DNA of 64,000 nucleotides from Gammaproteobacteria bacterium. GTDB lineage: Bacteria > Pseudomonadota > Gammaproteobacteria > Steroidobacterales > GCA-2729495. Position 1 is the stretch's first letter. The number at the start of each line of letters is the position of its first letter. Location of the stretch: contig JADZBS010000003.1 in the NCBI GenBank assembly GCA_020851975.1, forward strand, positions 62,001 to 126,000, read 5' to 3'. Both the position numbers and the translations under genes were made by a program. Of this stretch, positions 30,486 through 39,684 are shown in pieces. The notes beneath the pieces are model-generated. The model was not told the origin of the DNA, did not search any database, and saw nothing but the letters and a program-made list of their open reading frames with translations.

Positions 30486-30743
30486 ATGCCGACCTACGAC
30501 TACCTCTGTGAAGCCAACGGCCGCGTGGTCGAAGTCTCGCACCGCATGAGCGAGAGCCTCGCCACCTGGGGCGAGCTGTGCGCGCTTGCCGGCGTCAACC
30601 CGGGCGACACGCCCGCCACCGCGCCCGTGCGGCGCCTCATCACCGGCGGTGCGGTGGTGTCGAGCGCCAACCTCGGCAGCACCGAGCGCCCCTGCGACTA
30701 CGGCTCGCCCTGCGGCAGCTGCGCCTGCGATCCTGGCGGCTGA
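30486..30743 (+). CDS. Small FmdB-like zinc-ribbon protein
   Basis: MPTYDYLCEANGRVVEVSHRMSESLATWGELC…CDYGSPCGSCACDPGG; ATG at 30486. Confidence 0.75.
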   Translation: MPTYDYLCEANGRVVEVSHRMSESLATWGELCALAGVNPGDTPATAPVRRLITGGAVVSSANLGSTERPCDYGSPCGSCACDPGG

Positions 30744-30821
30744 TTCCGGCACGACAGCCCACAGACTGCCGACGGGCGGATCGATAGGTCGTCCGTCAGC
30801 GACCAGTCGCCCGGCACGGCA

Positions 30822-32021
30822 TCAGTAGAGCAGCACCTCGCGACGCGCCTCGCGCCAGGCCGCTTCGTCGCGGGCCGCCAGCGCCTCGAGATCGGCCACG
30901 CCGGCCTCGGGGTCGTCGACCCACTCGCGCAACTCGACGCCACCGTTGATGACATCGATGGCGCGCCGGTCGCGCTCGTATTCGTAGTCGAAGTCACGCC
31001 ACAGCGGGTAATCCGGCCGCAGCGTGCGCAGCGCCTTGAAGACGAGCGCCAGCAGCCGCCAGGGGCGGAAGCGGCGGTGGTCGTAGGCCGGGTCGTCGAC
31101 GTGGACCTGCAGGCCCGCACAGAGCTGGCCGGCGTGCTTGTGGAAGGTCGGCTCGAACCAGCATGGCCGCAGGCGACAGCCCGCCAGCCATTCCGGTGCC
31201 AGCTGGTGCATGCGCGCCAGGAGCGCGCCCGCATCGAGGTCCGGTGCGCCGCAGAGTTCGAGCGGCCGCGTGGTCCCGCGCCCTTCCGACAGCGTGGTGC
31301 CCTCGAGCATGACGGTGCCGGCGTAGCAGCGAGCCATGGAGAGGTTGGGCGCATTCGGGCTCGGGTTGACCCAGCTGCGCGTACCGGTCGGCCAGCCGAA
31401 TCCCGGCCCTGCCTCCGGGCGCCAGCCTTCCATCGCCACGACGCGATAGTCGAGATCGAGGCCGAGGTGACGCCGGAACCAGTGCCCGAGTTCACCCAGG
31501 GTCAGCCCATGGCGCATCGGCAGTGGCCCGGCACCGACGAAGCTCTCCTGCCCGGCGCGCAACAGCAGCCCTTCCACCGGCCGGCCGACGGGATTCGGCC
31601 GGTCGAGCACCCACACGGTCTTGCCTGCGCGAGCCGCGGCTTCGAGCACGTAGCGCAACGTGGTGATGAAGGTGTAGACGCGGCAGCCGAGGTCCTGCAG
31701 GTCGACCAGCAGCACGTCGAAGCTGTCGAGCATCGCCGGTGGCGGACGGCGCACCTCGCCATAGAGACTGAACACCGGGATGCCGAGGGCCGGATCATGG
31801 TAATCCGGCGACTCGATCATGTTGTCCTGCTTGTCGCCGCGCAGCCCGTGTTGCGGGCCAAAGGCACTGTCGAGGCGGATGCCCGCCGCGGGCAGCGCAT
31901 CAAGCGCGTGAGTGAGATCGGCCGTGACCGATGCCGGGTGGGCGAGCAGCGCCACACGCCGTCCGGCGAGGTCGCGCTGCAGGCCATCGTCAGCCAGCAG
32001 TCGTTCCAGGCCCGTCTTCAT
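30822..32021 (-). CDS. DUF1343 / NamZ-type exo-beta-N-acetylmuramidase
   Basis: VALLAHPASVTADLTH, FGPQHGLRGDKQDNM, VDLQDLGCRVYTFITTLRYVLEAA, WVLDRPNPVGRPVEG, TTLSEGRGTTRPLELCGAP. Confidence 0.9.
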   Translation of the reverse strand: MKTGLERLLADDGLQRDLAGRRVALLAHPASVTADLTHALDALPAAGIRLDSAFGPQHGLRGDKQDNMIESPDYHDPALGIPVFSLYGEVRRPPPAMLDSFDVLLVDLQDLGCRVYTFITTLRYVLEAAARAGKTVWVLDRPNPVGRPVEGLLLRAGQESFVGAGPLPMRHGLTLGELGHWFRRHLGLDLDYRVVAMEGWRPEAGPGFGWPTGTRSWVNPSPNAPNLSMARCYAGTVMLEGTTLSEGRGTTRPLELCGAPDLDAGALLARMHQLAPEWLAGCRLRPCWFEPTFHKHAGQLCAGLQVHVDDPAYDHRRFRPWRLLALVFKALRTLRPDYPLWRDFDYEYERDRRAIDVINGGVELREWVDDPEAGVADLEALAARDEAAWREARREVLLY

Positions 32022-32563
32022 GGTGACGCTGCGCCTCCGGCGCGGCCGGGCAGCTTCAGCACGAAGCCCTCCCGGTGATGGAAATCCGCCGCGCCGGCCG
32101 GATGGCGCAGCGCCCAATGCGAAACCCTGCCCGAGCTGTCCTCGACCACGGCGCAGAGCCCGACCTCGACGCGGCCCGCGCCGGGCACGGCCGGCAGCGT
32201 GACCTCGAGTGCGATGGATCCTTCGCCCGATATCCAGTGTGCGCGCGGTGGCACCGGCAACGCCAGGGATGTCATGCCGTCACGATAGCCCGTGAAGGCA
32301 TATGCCGCCCAGTGTCCGGACGGCGCGAAGTTGAACTCGAGGTAACCGGCCGCACGAGGCGCAGCGACGAAAGCCTCGAAACAGGTGTGACGCCACAGGC
32401 CGTCGCGGCGCTCTGGCACGGTCGCTGCCGGCAGGCGGATGGCCCCCGGCGCAGCCTGCAGGCGCCATACCAGGTGGAGCGCGCCATCGGCAGCGCGGGC
32501 CGCCTCGGCCATGAAGCGTTGCACGGGCCCGCCCGGCTCATCCGGGTGCGGGAACAACTGCAT
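32018..32563 (-). CDS. DOMON-like domain-containing protein
   Basis: RRDGLWRHTCFEAFVAAPRAAGYLEFNFAPSGHWAAYAFTGYRDGM motif; 4-bp overlap with the downstream gene. Confidence 0.8.
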   Translation of the reverse strand: MQLFPHPDEPGGPVQRFMAEAARAADGALHLVWRLQAAPGAIRLPAATVPERRDGLWRHTCFEAFVAAPRAAGYLEFNFAPSGHWAAYAFTGYRDGMTSLALPVPPRAHWISGEGSIALEVTLPAVPGAGRVEVGLCAVVEDSSGRVSHWALRHPAGAADFHHREGFVLKLPGRAGGAASP

Positions 32564-32580
32564 GGGTGTGTGCCGATCGC

Positions 32581-33165
32581 TCAGGCGGCGCCCGGCGGGC
32601 CCTTCACCTGCGTCGCCACGAAACCCTTCAGCGCGGCCATGCGCGCCACCCAGGCCGCGACCCGCGGGCAGGCGGAGTAGTCGAGCTGGCGGCCGAGCTT
32701 GGTCATGAGGTACGCGGCGATGGCGAAGTCGGCGACGGTGAGATCACCGAGCAGGCAGTCACGACCGTCCAGTTGCCGCTCGAGGATCGCGAGCAGCGGC
32801 GCCACCGCGGCGAGGTCCTTCTCCTCGGCGGTCTTCAGCGCGCCCATGGCCGGCGTGAGATGGCAGCTCTGCCAGTGCAGCCAGCGATCCAGATCGGCGC
32901 GGCCGCGCGCGTCGGCCGGCACCGAGCGGGTCTCGGGAAACTTCGTGCCGAGGTAGGTCAGGATGGCGTTCGACTCCCAGAGCCTGAAATCGCCATCGAC
33001 GAGCGCAGGCACCTTCCCCATGGGGTTGATCGCGAGATACGCCGGCGTCTGCGTTTCCTTGTCCTTGAAACTGACATGGTGAATGTCGACATCGAGGTCG
33101 AAATGCCGCACGAAGGCCTCGACCTTGCGGTTGTTCGGCGTGACGGTGAAGGTGTACAGGCGCAT
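32581..33165 (-). CDS. Glutathione S-transferase family protein
   Basis: MRLYTFTVTPNNRKVEAFVRHFDLD, YLAINPMGKVPALVDGDFRLWESNAILTYLG, LTVADFAIAAYL. Confidence 0.93.
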   Translation of the reverse strand: MRLYTFTVTPNNRKVEAFVRHFDLDVDIHHVSFKDKETQTPAYLAINPMGKVPALVDGDFRLWESNAILTYLGTKFPETRSVPADARGRADLDRWLHWQSCHLTPAMGALKTAEEKDLAAVAPLLAILERQLDGRDCLLGDLTVADFAIAAYLMTKLGRQLDYSACPRVAAWVARMAALKGFVATQVKGPPGAA

Positions 33166-33281
33166 GGCCCACTCCGTAGTTCCGGGTCGGTCAACGACCC
33201 GGAGGATTATTGCGCGCCGCTACCCGGACTGCCATCGTCACGGGCGGCGGCGTTCCGCATTCTGCGACTACAATGCCGCGC

Positions 33282-33686
33282 ATGCGAATTGCGTCCGGCC
33301 CTGTCCTGCTCGTCCTGCTCGCGTGCGCCGTTGTGCCCGCCGGCGCCGACCCGACGACGGCCGCTGGTGCCGAACTCTACCAGCGCTTCTGCGCGAGCTG
33401 CCACGGCGCCGAAGGCCACGGCGACGGCCCGGCCGCCACAACCCTCGACCCGCCGCCGGCCGACCTCACGACCATCGCCCGCCGCCGTGCCGGCCGCTTC
33501 CCGGACGAAGAGATCCACGCCATCGTGGACGGACGTGCCGTGCTGCCTGCCCATGGCACCCGCGCCATGCCGGTGTGGGGTTATGAACTCGAGGCCCGCG
33601 CTCCGCCGCCCGCGCCCGGCCGCGCCAGCGCGCAGGCCATGACGCAACGACTGGTGGACTACCTGCGCGGTCTGCAGCGCGAGTGA
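33282..33686 (+). CDS. Cytochrome c (single CxxCH, exported)
   Basis: Signal peptide MRIASGPVLLVLLACAVVPAGA; AELYQRFCASCHGAEGHGDGPAA, distal Met region RAMPVWG. Confidence 0.9.
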   Translation: MRIASGPVLLVLLACAVVPAGADPTTAAGAELYQRFCASCHGAEGHGDGPAATTLDPPPADLTTIARRRAGRFPDEEIHAIVDGRAVLPAHGTRAMPVWGYELEARAPPPAPGRASAQAMTQRLVDYLRGLQRE

Positions 33687-33692
33687 GGGTGA

Positions 33693-34409
33693 TCAGCGCA
33701 CGCGGCGGCGATAGCGCAGCGCCGCAACCGCCGCGGTAGCGAGCAGCCAGCCGGCAGCCGGCGCCGGAACCGCGGCAAACGACGCCTGGTTGAAAACGAC
33801 GTTGCCCTGGACCTGGCCAGTCGCGCCCGTGAAGTTGAACGTGCCGAACGCCATGTTGTTGTTCAGTGAAACATTGCCCTGCAACCCGGCGATGACATCG
33901 AGCGCATCACCCGAGAACGGATTGCCGGTGAGGTTCAGGGTAGCGCCCGCCGAGAGGCGGTCGGTCGCGTTCCCGCCATCGACGCCGAAGATGACCTGAT
34001 CGAAACCGAAATAGTCATCCCGGATTTCGACGACCTGGCTGAAGTTGAACAGGAACGTGGCCGGAATGCTGAACACGTTGCCGTTGATGGTCGCACTGCC
34101 GGTGATGAAGCCCGGTGCCCCGATCGCACCATAGTAGCCGTCGGCGGGGTCGGCCGGAAAACCGTCCGCAGCCGTGTTCGAGGTATCGATCAGGAGCGAC
34201 AGGTTCAGCACCTGGCTGTTGCACGCGTTGCCGCCGCTGAGCCCCGTGCCGCAGGGATCGCCGCTGCCGACGAAGGTGTTGTCGGTGCCGCCGGTCAGGT
34301 TCAACTGCACGATCGCCGCTTCGACGGTCACGCCGATGAACAGGCTGATGGCGCCGGCGATGACGGCGTTGCGGCACGCGCTCGAGGGATGCAGTTCCGT
34401 GGTGCTCAT
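33693..34409 (-). CDS. VPxPA/PEP-CTERM-like exported protein
   Basis: N-terminal TM/signal; C-terminal VPAPAAGWLLATAAVAALRYRRRVR tripartite sorting signal. Confidence 0.75.
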   Translation of the reverse strand: MSTTELHPSSACRNAVIAGAISLFIGVTVEAAIVQLNLTGGTDNTFVGSGDPCGTGLSGGNACNSQVLNLSLLIDTSNTAADGFPADPADGYYGAIGAPGFITGSATINGNVFSIPATFLFNFSQVVEIRDDYFGFDQVIFGVDGGNATDRLSAGATLNLTGNPFSGDALDVIAGLQGNVSLNNNMAFGTFNFTGATGQVQGNVVFNQASFAAVPAPAAGWLLATAAVAALRYRRRVR

Positions 34410-34536
34410 TGTTGTTCTCCCGGACTACGGGGATAGGACACCACAAGTCGCGCCGCAGGGCAATAACATTCTTTGGGTCGGCGTGCTGCAGACTCCCCAG
34501 GACGGCAGGATTATGTGAAAAGCCCTGAGATCGCCG

Positions 34537-34564
34537 TTGACCGGCTGCCCGACAGGCGTAGACT
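34537..34564 (+). promoter_or_regulatory. Sigma-70-type promoter for the 34596 gene
   Basis: TTGACC-N16-TAGACT. Confidence 0.5.
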
Positions 34565-34595
34565 CAGCATCTGCGACAGCGGCTGGAGAACAACG

Positions 34596-35297
34596 ATGAA
34601 CAGGCTCGCTCGCGCTTCACTCGCCTTCGGTGGCACGGCATTGCTGGTGCTGGTCGTCCCGGCCCGTGCGGAGATCTACAACGGCGTCGACTTTCCGCAG
34701 GGCGCCGCATCCTTCGCCGATTCGGTGGTGAGCTTCAGTCCGGGGCCCGGTCCCGGTTCGGCGTTCCTCGATCCCGCCCAGTCGCTCGGCATCCCCGACG
34801 TGACGCTCACGTCCGGCCTCGCCTGCTTTCAGGTGCCGACGCCGCAGAACTGCAAGTTCACCTCGCTCGGTGACGGCGGCAGCCTCGTCCTGCGGTTCAT
34901 GGACAACGTGCTCACCGGCAGCAGCCTCAATGGCCTAGCCGACGGCTTCAACGACCTCTGGGTCGTCGAGGTCGGCGTCGCCGAGTCGACCAACGTGGAA
35001 ATCAGCACGGACGGGTCGAGCTGGACCGACGTCGGCGACATCGTCGCGGGCGGCGGCGGTTCAGTCGGCGTCTTCACCTACGGCTTCGATATCGACGCCT
35101 TCGGCTTCGACGTGAACGATGCCTTCACCTACGTGCGCCTGACCGACGTGCTGACCGATCCGGACACCAGCCCGCAGGGTGCCGACATCGACGCGGTGGG
35201 CGCCATCCAGACCGTGATCCCGCTGCCGGCCGGCGCCTGGCTCCTGCCCGCCGGGCTGGTCCTCGCCCGCTGGGTGCGCCGCCGCCCCCGCTGCTGA
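34596..35297 (+). CDS. VPxPA/PEP-CTERM-like exported protein
   Basis: Signal peptide MNRLARASLAFGGTALLVLVVPARA; C-terminal IPLPAGAWLLPAGLVLARWVRRRPRC. Confidence 0.75.
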   Translation: MNRLARASLAFGGTALLVLVVPARAEIYNGVDFPQGAASFADSVVSFSPGPGPGSAFLDPAQSLGIPDVTLTSGLACFQVPTPQNCKFTSLGDGGSLVLRFMDNVLTGSSLNGLADGFNDLWVVEVGVAESTNVEISTDGSSWTDVGDIVAGGGGSVGVFTYGFDIDAFGFDVNDAFTYVRLTDVLTDPDTSPQGADIDAVGAIQTVIPLPAGAWLLPAGLVLARWVRRRPRC

Positions 35298-35667
35298 CGA
35301 CCGCGCCAGCACTTCCTTCGCACTGACCCTGCCGACCACCCCGTCATGCACGGGGGCGGTTGGTCTGCGCCCGATGCCATCCACTCCGGTCGCCCCGCGC
35401 CTGCCCCGGGGATGGTGGATTGATCGGCCCGGGGGTACACTGCTGCACTGGGAGGATGTAAATCCACCTGGTGGGGGCCCGAGGTCACCAAACTCAACCG
35501 CCCGCTGGCGCCTGCCGGCCACGGGAGGGCGATACCGCGGATCCTTTCCGACCGGCTACGAGACAGAGCGACAGAAGCGAAATCGGCTCCTAACCGAACT
35601 GACAGCAGCTTGCGGCCACTCCGTCGTATACGAGCCATTCGATTGATCTGAGAGACCAGGAGCACAG

Positions 35668-36036
35668 ATGGAATCTAAGTTGTACGTTGGTAACTTGTCG
35701 TACTCCACGACGGAGGAAGACCTGCGCCAACTGTTTGCACAGGCCGGAAACGTGAAGTCCGTGTCGGTCATCAAGGACCGCGACACGGGCCGCTCGAAGG
35801 GCTTCGCCTTCGTCGAGATGGGCAGCGACGAAGACGCCCAGAAGGCGATCAGCCAGCTCAACGGGCAGTCGTTTCAGGACCGTTCGCTGAAGATCAACGT
35901 TGCGCGTCCGCGCGAGGACCGTCCTCGTGGCGGCGGCGGCTTCGGCGGCCCACGTGGCGGCGGTGGCGGCTTCGGCGGCCCGCGTGGTGGCGGCGGCGGC
36001 GGTGGCGACCGCGGCGGTCGCGGACGCTCCTGGTAG
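35668..36036 (+). CDS. RRM-domain RNA-binding protein with Gly-rich tail
   Basis: KLYVGNLSYSTTEEDLRQLFAQAG (RNP2), GRSKGFAFVEM (RNP1), tail [35 protein letters not shown]. Confidence 0.95.
   Translation: MESKLYVGNLSYSTTEEDLRQLFAQAGNVKSVSVIKDRDTGRSKGFAFVEMGSDEDAQKAISQLNGQSFQDRSLKINVARPREDRPRGGGGFGGPRGGGGGFGGPRGGGGGGGDRGGRGRSW
35941..36000 (+). repeat. Two tandem 30-bp units encoding FGGPRGGGGG in the RRM protein tail
   Basis: TTCGGCGGCCCACGTGGCGGCGGTGGCGGC and TTCGGCGGCCCGCGTGGTGGCGGCGGCGGC. Confidence 0.9.
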
Positions 36037-36076
36037 GCTTCTTCCCCGGCCAGCCGGGGAACGCCTCCTGACTCTG

Positions 36077-36119
36077 CGGCCAGGCGCCTCGTGAAGACGG
36101 GGTGCCTGGCCGTTTTTTG
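36077..36119 (+). terminator. Rho-independent terminator of the RRM gene
   Basis: CGGCCAGGC…GCCTGGCCG perfect 9-bp stem followed by TTTTTT. Confidence 0.9.
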
Positions 36120-36142
36120 TCGGCAACGAGGCGGGGCGGCTC

Positions 36143-39133
36143 TCAGTGCGCCCCGGCAAGACCGAGTTCGGCGCTGATCCAGGCGCCGTCGCGAACCGTC
36201 ACCTGGCGTGAATCACCGCTCTTCACGCGCCCGATGGGAACCTGCCCCACCGTCGTGAGCGCCGTGGCAATGGCCTCGGCACGCGCCGTGCCGAGAGCCG
36301 CGAGCTCCTCGCCGGTCACGACCTGGGCAGCAGCGAGATCCGCGCGCAGCCGGTCGAGGTAGGCGAGTTCATCGAGGCGTGGACGGCCCTGCGGGTCGTC
36401 GGCCGGCGGGGCCTGGAAACCCGCCTGCAGCTCGCCGAGGTCGCGGTCCGGGAAGGTCGTTTCGTACAGCGACTCGATCGCCCGGCGTGTGCGCTTCTCC
36501 AGGCCACGTCCTGATTCCGGGGCGCCTGACGCAGCGAGATCCTGGTCGATCAGCGCCTGGGCCTTCGCGGTGCGCAGCACGGCGGCGTCGGCCTGTGGGT
36601 CGAACGCTGCGGGCACCTCGACCACGAGCTCGGGACGACGTGCCAGCGCCTCGGCGACGCGCAGCAGTTTCTCCTGCTCCGGCGGCAGCAGGTCGGCCCG
36701 GCCCGGCGGGAAGTCGATGCGGCCGAGGTCCTCCGATTCCATGCCGAGCAGGCTGCCGAGCAGGCGGAACGGAGCGGTGGCCACGCGCGTGACGAGGTTG
36801 ATGAAAGCCTTCCAGAGCACGCTGCCGATGCCGAACTGCGGGTCATCGAGACTGCCCGAGACCGGCATGTCGACGTCGATGCGCCCGTTGGCGTCCTTGA
36901 GCAGCGCCACGGCCAGGCCGAGCGGCAGGTCGACGGCATCCGGGTGCGGGACCTTTTCGCCGAGTTCCAGCTCATCGATGACGATCTTGTTGGTCCCGAC
37001 CATCTGCCGGTCCGCAAGCTGGTAGCGCAGGTCCAGGTTGATGCGCCCGCGCGCGATCTTGCGGCCCGCGAACTTCACCGTGTACGGCGAGAGCGGTGCC
37101 ATCTCGATGTTGCGGAAGAGGACCGTGACGTCGGCGAGGTCCGTCGGCGAACTGATGCGCACCTCACCGCCGACCTGCGCCAATCCGTACCGGTCGACCC
37201 GGCCCTCGAACGCCAGGCGCGACGGCGCCGTGCTACGGGTATCGATGGTGGTGACCTCGCCCTTCAGGTCCTCGACCCGCGCGGCGAACGGCAGTGGCAG
37301 GCTCAGGTCCGTGAAGTCCACCTCGCCGTTGCGCACGCGCACGGTACCGACCCGGGCGCGGAAGGGCTCGCCTGCCGGTGCCGGCGTCGCCGGCGGCGTG
37401 GCCTCGGCGGCGCCTGCCGCTGCCGGTGGCGCCTCGACGAAGAGATCACCGATGTTGGTCGACTGGTCGCGGGCGATGTAGATCCGCCCGAACGGCCGTT
37501 CCAGGCGCACGCGCGTGACGCGCGCGCGATTGCCGTCGAGCTGGAACTCGAGGTCGTCGAGCGCGAGTTCGCGCCAGGCGAGCAGCCGCTCCCGCTTGAT
37601 CATGTCCTCGGTATCGAGATCGCGCACCCGCAGGTCGCCCTCGAAGGCGAGCGACTCGCCGGTACCCGAGGCGAGATGCCCGTCGAGCGCGAGCGTGCCG
37701 CCACGGATCGCAATGCGCGCGATGTCGCTCACGTAGGGCTGCGCCTGGGCGAGTGCGATTCCTTCGGCCTTCAGCTCCCCGTCGAGGCTGAACTCCGGCA
37801 GCAGCGCCACCGTGCCGGCGAGCCGGATGTCACCACCGGCACCGAGGCGCGCCGCAGCTTCGAGTGGCAGGCGTGCGCCCGGTTCGGTCGTGACTTCGCG
37901 CAACGCCACGTCGAGGTCGGCGACCGTCAACTGGACCGGCTGCGGTCGGGCAGCATCGGTCAGCTCGAGCGCTGCATCGGCCAGCGACACCTCGCCGATG
38001 CGCACCGCCCAGTCGGATCCGGATGCCGGGGCGACCGGCGCGATGTCAGCGGGCGCCGCAGGCGGTGTGCCGGCCGCAGCCTCGGCCGGCGCGAGAAGGT
38101 CCTCGAGATCGATGCGCCCGCCCGCACCGAGGCGGGCGCGCAATATCAGGCCACCGAGGGTGACGGCCTGCGCGCTGACCTCGTTCGCTGGCCAGCGCAG
38201 CGCGCCCCCGGCGATGCGCAACTCCGACCAGCCGAGAAATTCGCCGGCCGAAGGCGCACTCAGGCGCACGTCGCGAAACGCGGCGGTGAGGTCACTGATC
38301 CCGGCCTCGACGCCGCCGTCCGGCGTACCCCGCAGGTCGAAGCGCAAGCCGATGTCGGTAGTACCACCGGCGAGATCGAACTGGAACTGGTCGCGAAGGT
38401 AGCGGTGCAGCAGGCCGAGGAAGGGTCCCTGGACGCCGATCTCGCCGGATGCCCGCAGCGGGTTGATCACCAGGTCGCCGGCGACCGTGATGCGCGTGCC
38501 CGACTCCAGCGTGATGGCGAGCTGATGCCTGCCGGTGGCGTCCGGCAGCGTGCTGATCTCGTCGAGCGCCACGTCGAAGGGCCCAACCCGCGTGTGGAAT
38601 ACGTCGGCCGGCAACGCGTCCGTGAAATCGAGCGCACCGCGGGAAAGGCGCAGCGCCCGCACGACGAGGCGCGGCGGTGCGTCGGGCGCCTCTGCAGCCG
38701 GTGCCGGCCCGGAGGGCACGAGGTGCAGCAGGTTGATGGCGCCATCGCGGCCGCGCATGACGTTCAGGTAGGGTGCATCGAGCCGCAGTTCGGCCAGCGT
38801 GAGGGCACGGCCGACGATGCTCGCGCCGGCGGCGAGGTCGACGTACAGCTCGTCGAGCCCGGCGAGCAGGCTGCCGTCGGTGTCCTTGAGCCGCAGGCCC
38901 GTGAGGCGCAACGTGAACGCGAAGGGATCGACCTCGACGGCAGCGACGCTGGCCTCGCGGCCGAGCGTCTCGCGCGCGATCTTCGGCAGTTCGCGTGCAA
39001 TGAGCCATGGCGCCAGCACGTAGCCCGCCAGCGCGTAGAGGACCAGGCCGAGCAGCCCTGCGAGTGGCCAGCGCCAGCGCCGCAGGAAACCCCGCACCGG
39101 ACCGGGCTCGTTCACTGCGGCAGGGTTGGCCAT
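36143..39133 (-). CDS. DUF748 / AsmA-like large membrane-anchored protein
   Basis: N-terminal TM WRWPLAGLLGLVLYALAGYVLAPWLIARELPKIARETLGREASVAAVEVDPFAFTLRLTGLRL, FDLRYQLADRQMVGTNKIVIDELELGEKV-type region. Confidence 0.88.
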   Translation of the reverse strand: MANPAAVNEPGPVRGFLRRWRWPLAGLLGLVLYALAGYVLAPWLIARELPKIARETLGREASVAAVEVDPFAFTLRLTGLRLKDTDGSLLAGLDELYVDLAAGASIVGRALTLAELRLDAPYLNVMRGRDGAINLLHLVPSGPAPAAEAPDAPPRLVVRALRLSRGALDFTDALPADVFHTRVGPFDVALDEISTLPDATGRHQLAITLESGTRITVAGDLVINPLRASGEIGVQGPFLGLLHRYLRDQFQFDLAGGTTDIGLRFDLRGTPDGGVEAGISDLTAAFRDVRLSAPSAGEFLGWSELRIAGGALRWPANEVSAQAVTLGGLILRARLGAGGRIDLEDLLAPAEAAAGTPPAAPADIAPVAPASGSDWAVRIGEVSLADAALELTDAARPQPVQLTVADLDVALREVTTEPGARLPLEAAARLGAGGDIRLAGTVALLPEFSLDGELKAEGIALAQAQPYVSDIARIAIRGGTLALDGHLASGTGESLAFEGDLRVRDLDTEDMIKRERLLAWRELALDDLEFQLDGNRARVTRVRLERPFGRIYIARDQSTNIGDLFVEAPPAAAGAAEATPPATPAPAGEPFRARVGTVRVRNGEVDFTDLSLPLPFAARVEDLKGEVTTIDTRSTAPSRLAFEGRVDRYGLAQVGGEVRISSPTDLADVTVLFRNIEMAPLSPYTVKFAGRKIARGRINLDLRYQLADRQMVGTNKIVIDELELGEKVPHPDAVDLPLGLAVALLKDANGRIDVDMPVSGSLDDPQFGIGSVLWKAFINLVTRVATAPFRLLGSLLGMESEDLGRIDFPPGRADLLPPEQEKLLRVAEALARRPELVVEVPAAFDPQADAAVLRTAKAQALIDQDLAASGAPESGRGLEKRTRRAIESLYETTFPDRDLGELQAGFQAPPADDPQGRPRLDELAYLDRLRADLAAAQVVTGEELAALGTARAEAIATALTTVGQVPIGRVKSGDSRQVTVRDGAWISAELGLAGAH

Positions 39134-39153
39134 CGATCGGGCCGCGCGCCGCC

Positions 39154-39519
39154 TCAGGCCGGCGTCACGTCCTCGTAGAACTCGTGGCTGTGTTCGGGCA
39201 ACAGGTGGGGAAACAGGTCACGGGCGCGGTTGGCGGTAGCGCTGCTGCGCGCAAAGCCGAGACGCTCGTCGACGCTGTCCCACTCCTCGACGATGATGAA
39301 GTGCGTGCCCTTGACCTCCGGGGCCGGATGACGCGCGAGTTCCTCGGCCGTGACGAACTTCCGGATGGCCTGGACCATGGTGCCGGTGCGGGCCTGCAGG
39401 ATGCGACGCCCGCGAAATCCCCTGGCTGCCTGCAGCAGCGACTCCTGTTCCTGATAGAAGCGTGCGACGTCGTTCTCGTGACCGGGCTTGGCCCAGACCG
39501 TGGCGATGTAGGGGATCAT
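39154..39519 (-). CDS. Antibiotic biosynthesis monooxygenase (ABM)-domain protein
   Basis: MIPYIATVWAKPGHENDVARFYQEQESLLQAARGFRGRRILQARTG…FIIVEEWDSVDERLGFARS; start at 39519 instead of the 900-aa ORF in the track. Confidence 0.78.
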   Translation of the reverse strand: MIPYIATVWAKPGHENDVARFYQEQESLLQAARGFRGRRILQARTGTMVQAIRKFVTAEELARHPAPEVKGTHFIIVEEWDSVDERLGFARSSATANRARDLFPHLLPEHSHEFYEDVTPA

Positions 39520-39684
39520 GGCGAGCTCCATCGTTGTCGTTGTTCGCCGCGCCGGCGACCACCGGCGAGTATAAACGAAGGGGTGACGACGGCTGCACGA
39601 ACCATCGCATTGCCGCTGGCGGCGCATCCGGACCATAATTCGCGCCGTCCCCCCCGAACGCAGCATGCAACAGGCCCCCGATCC

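Noticed and set aside
36944-39178. 744-aa plus-strand ORF opposite the DUF748 gene
   Set aside because: Shadow ORF; the minus strand shows the recognisable domain and signal anchor.
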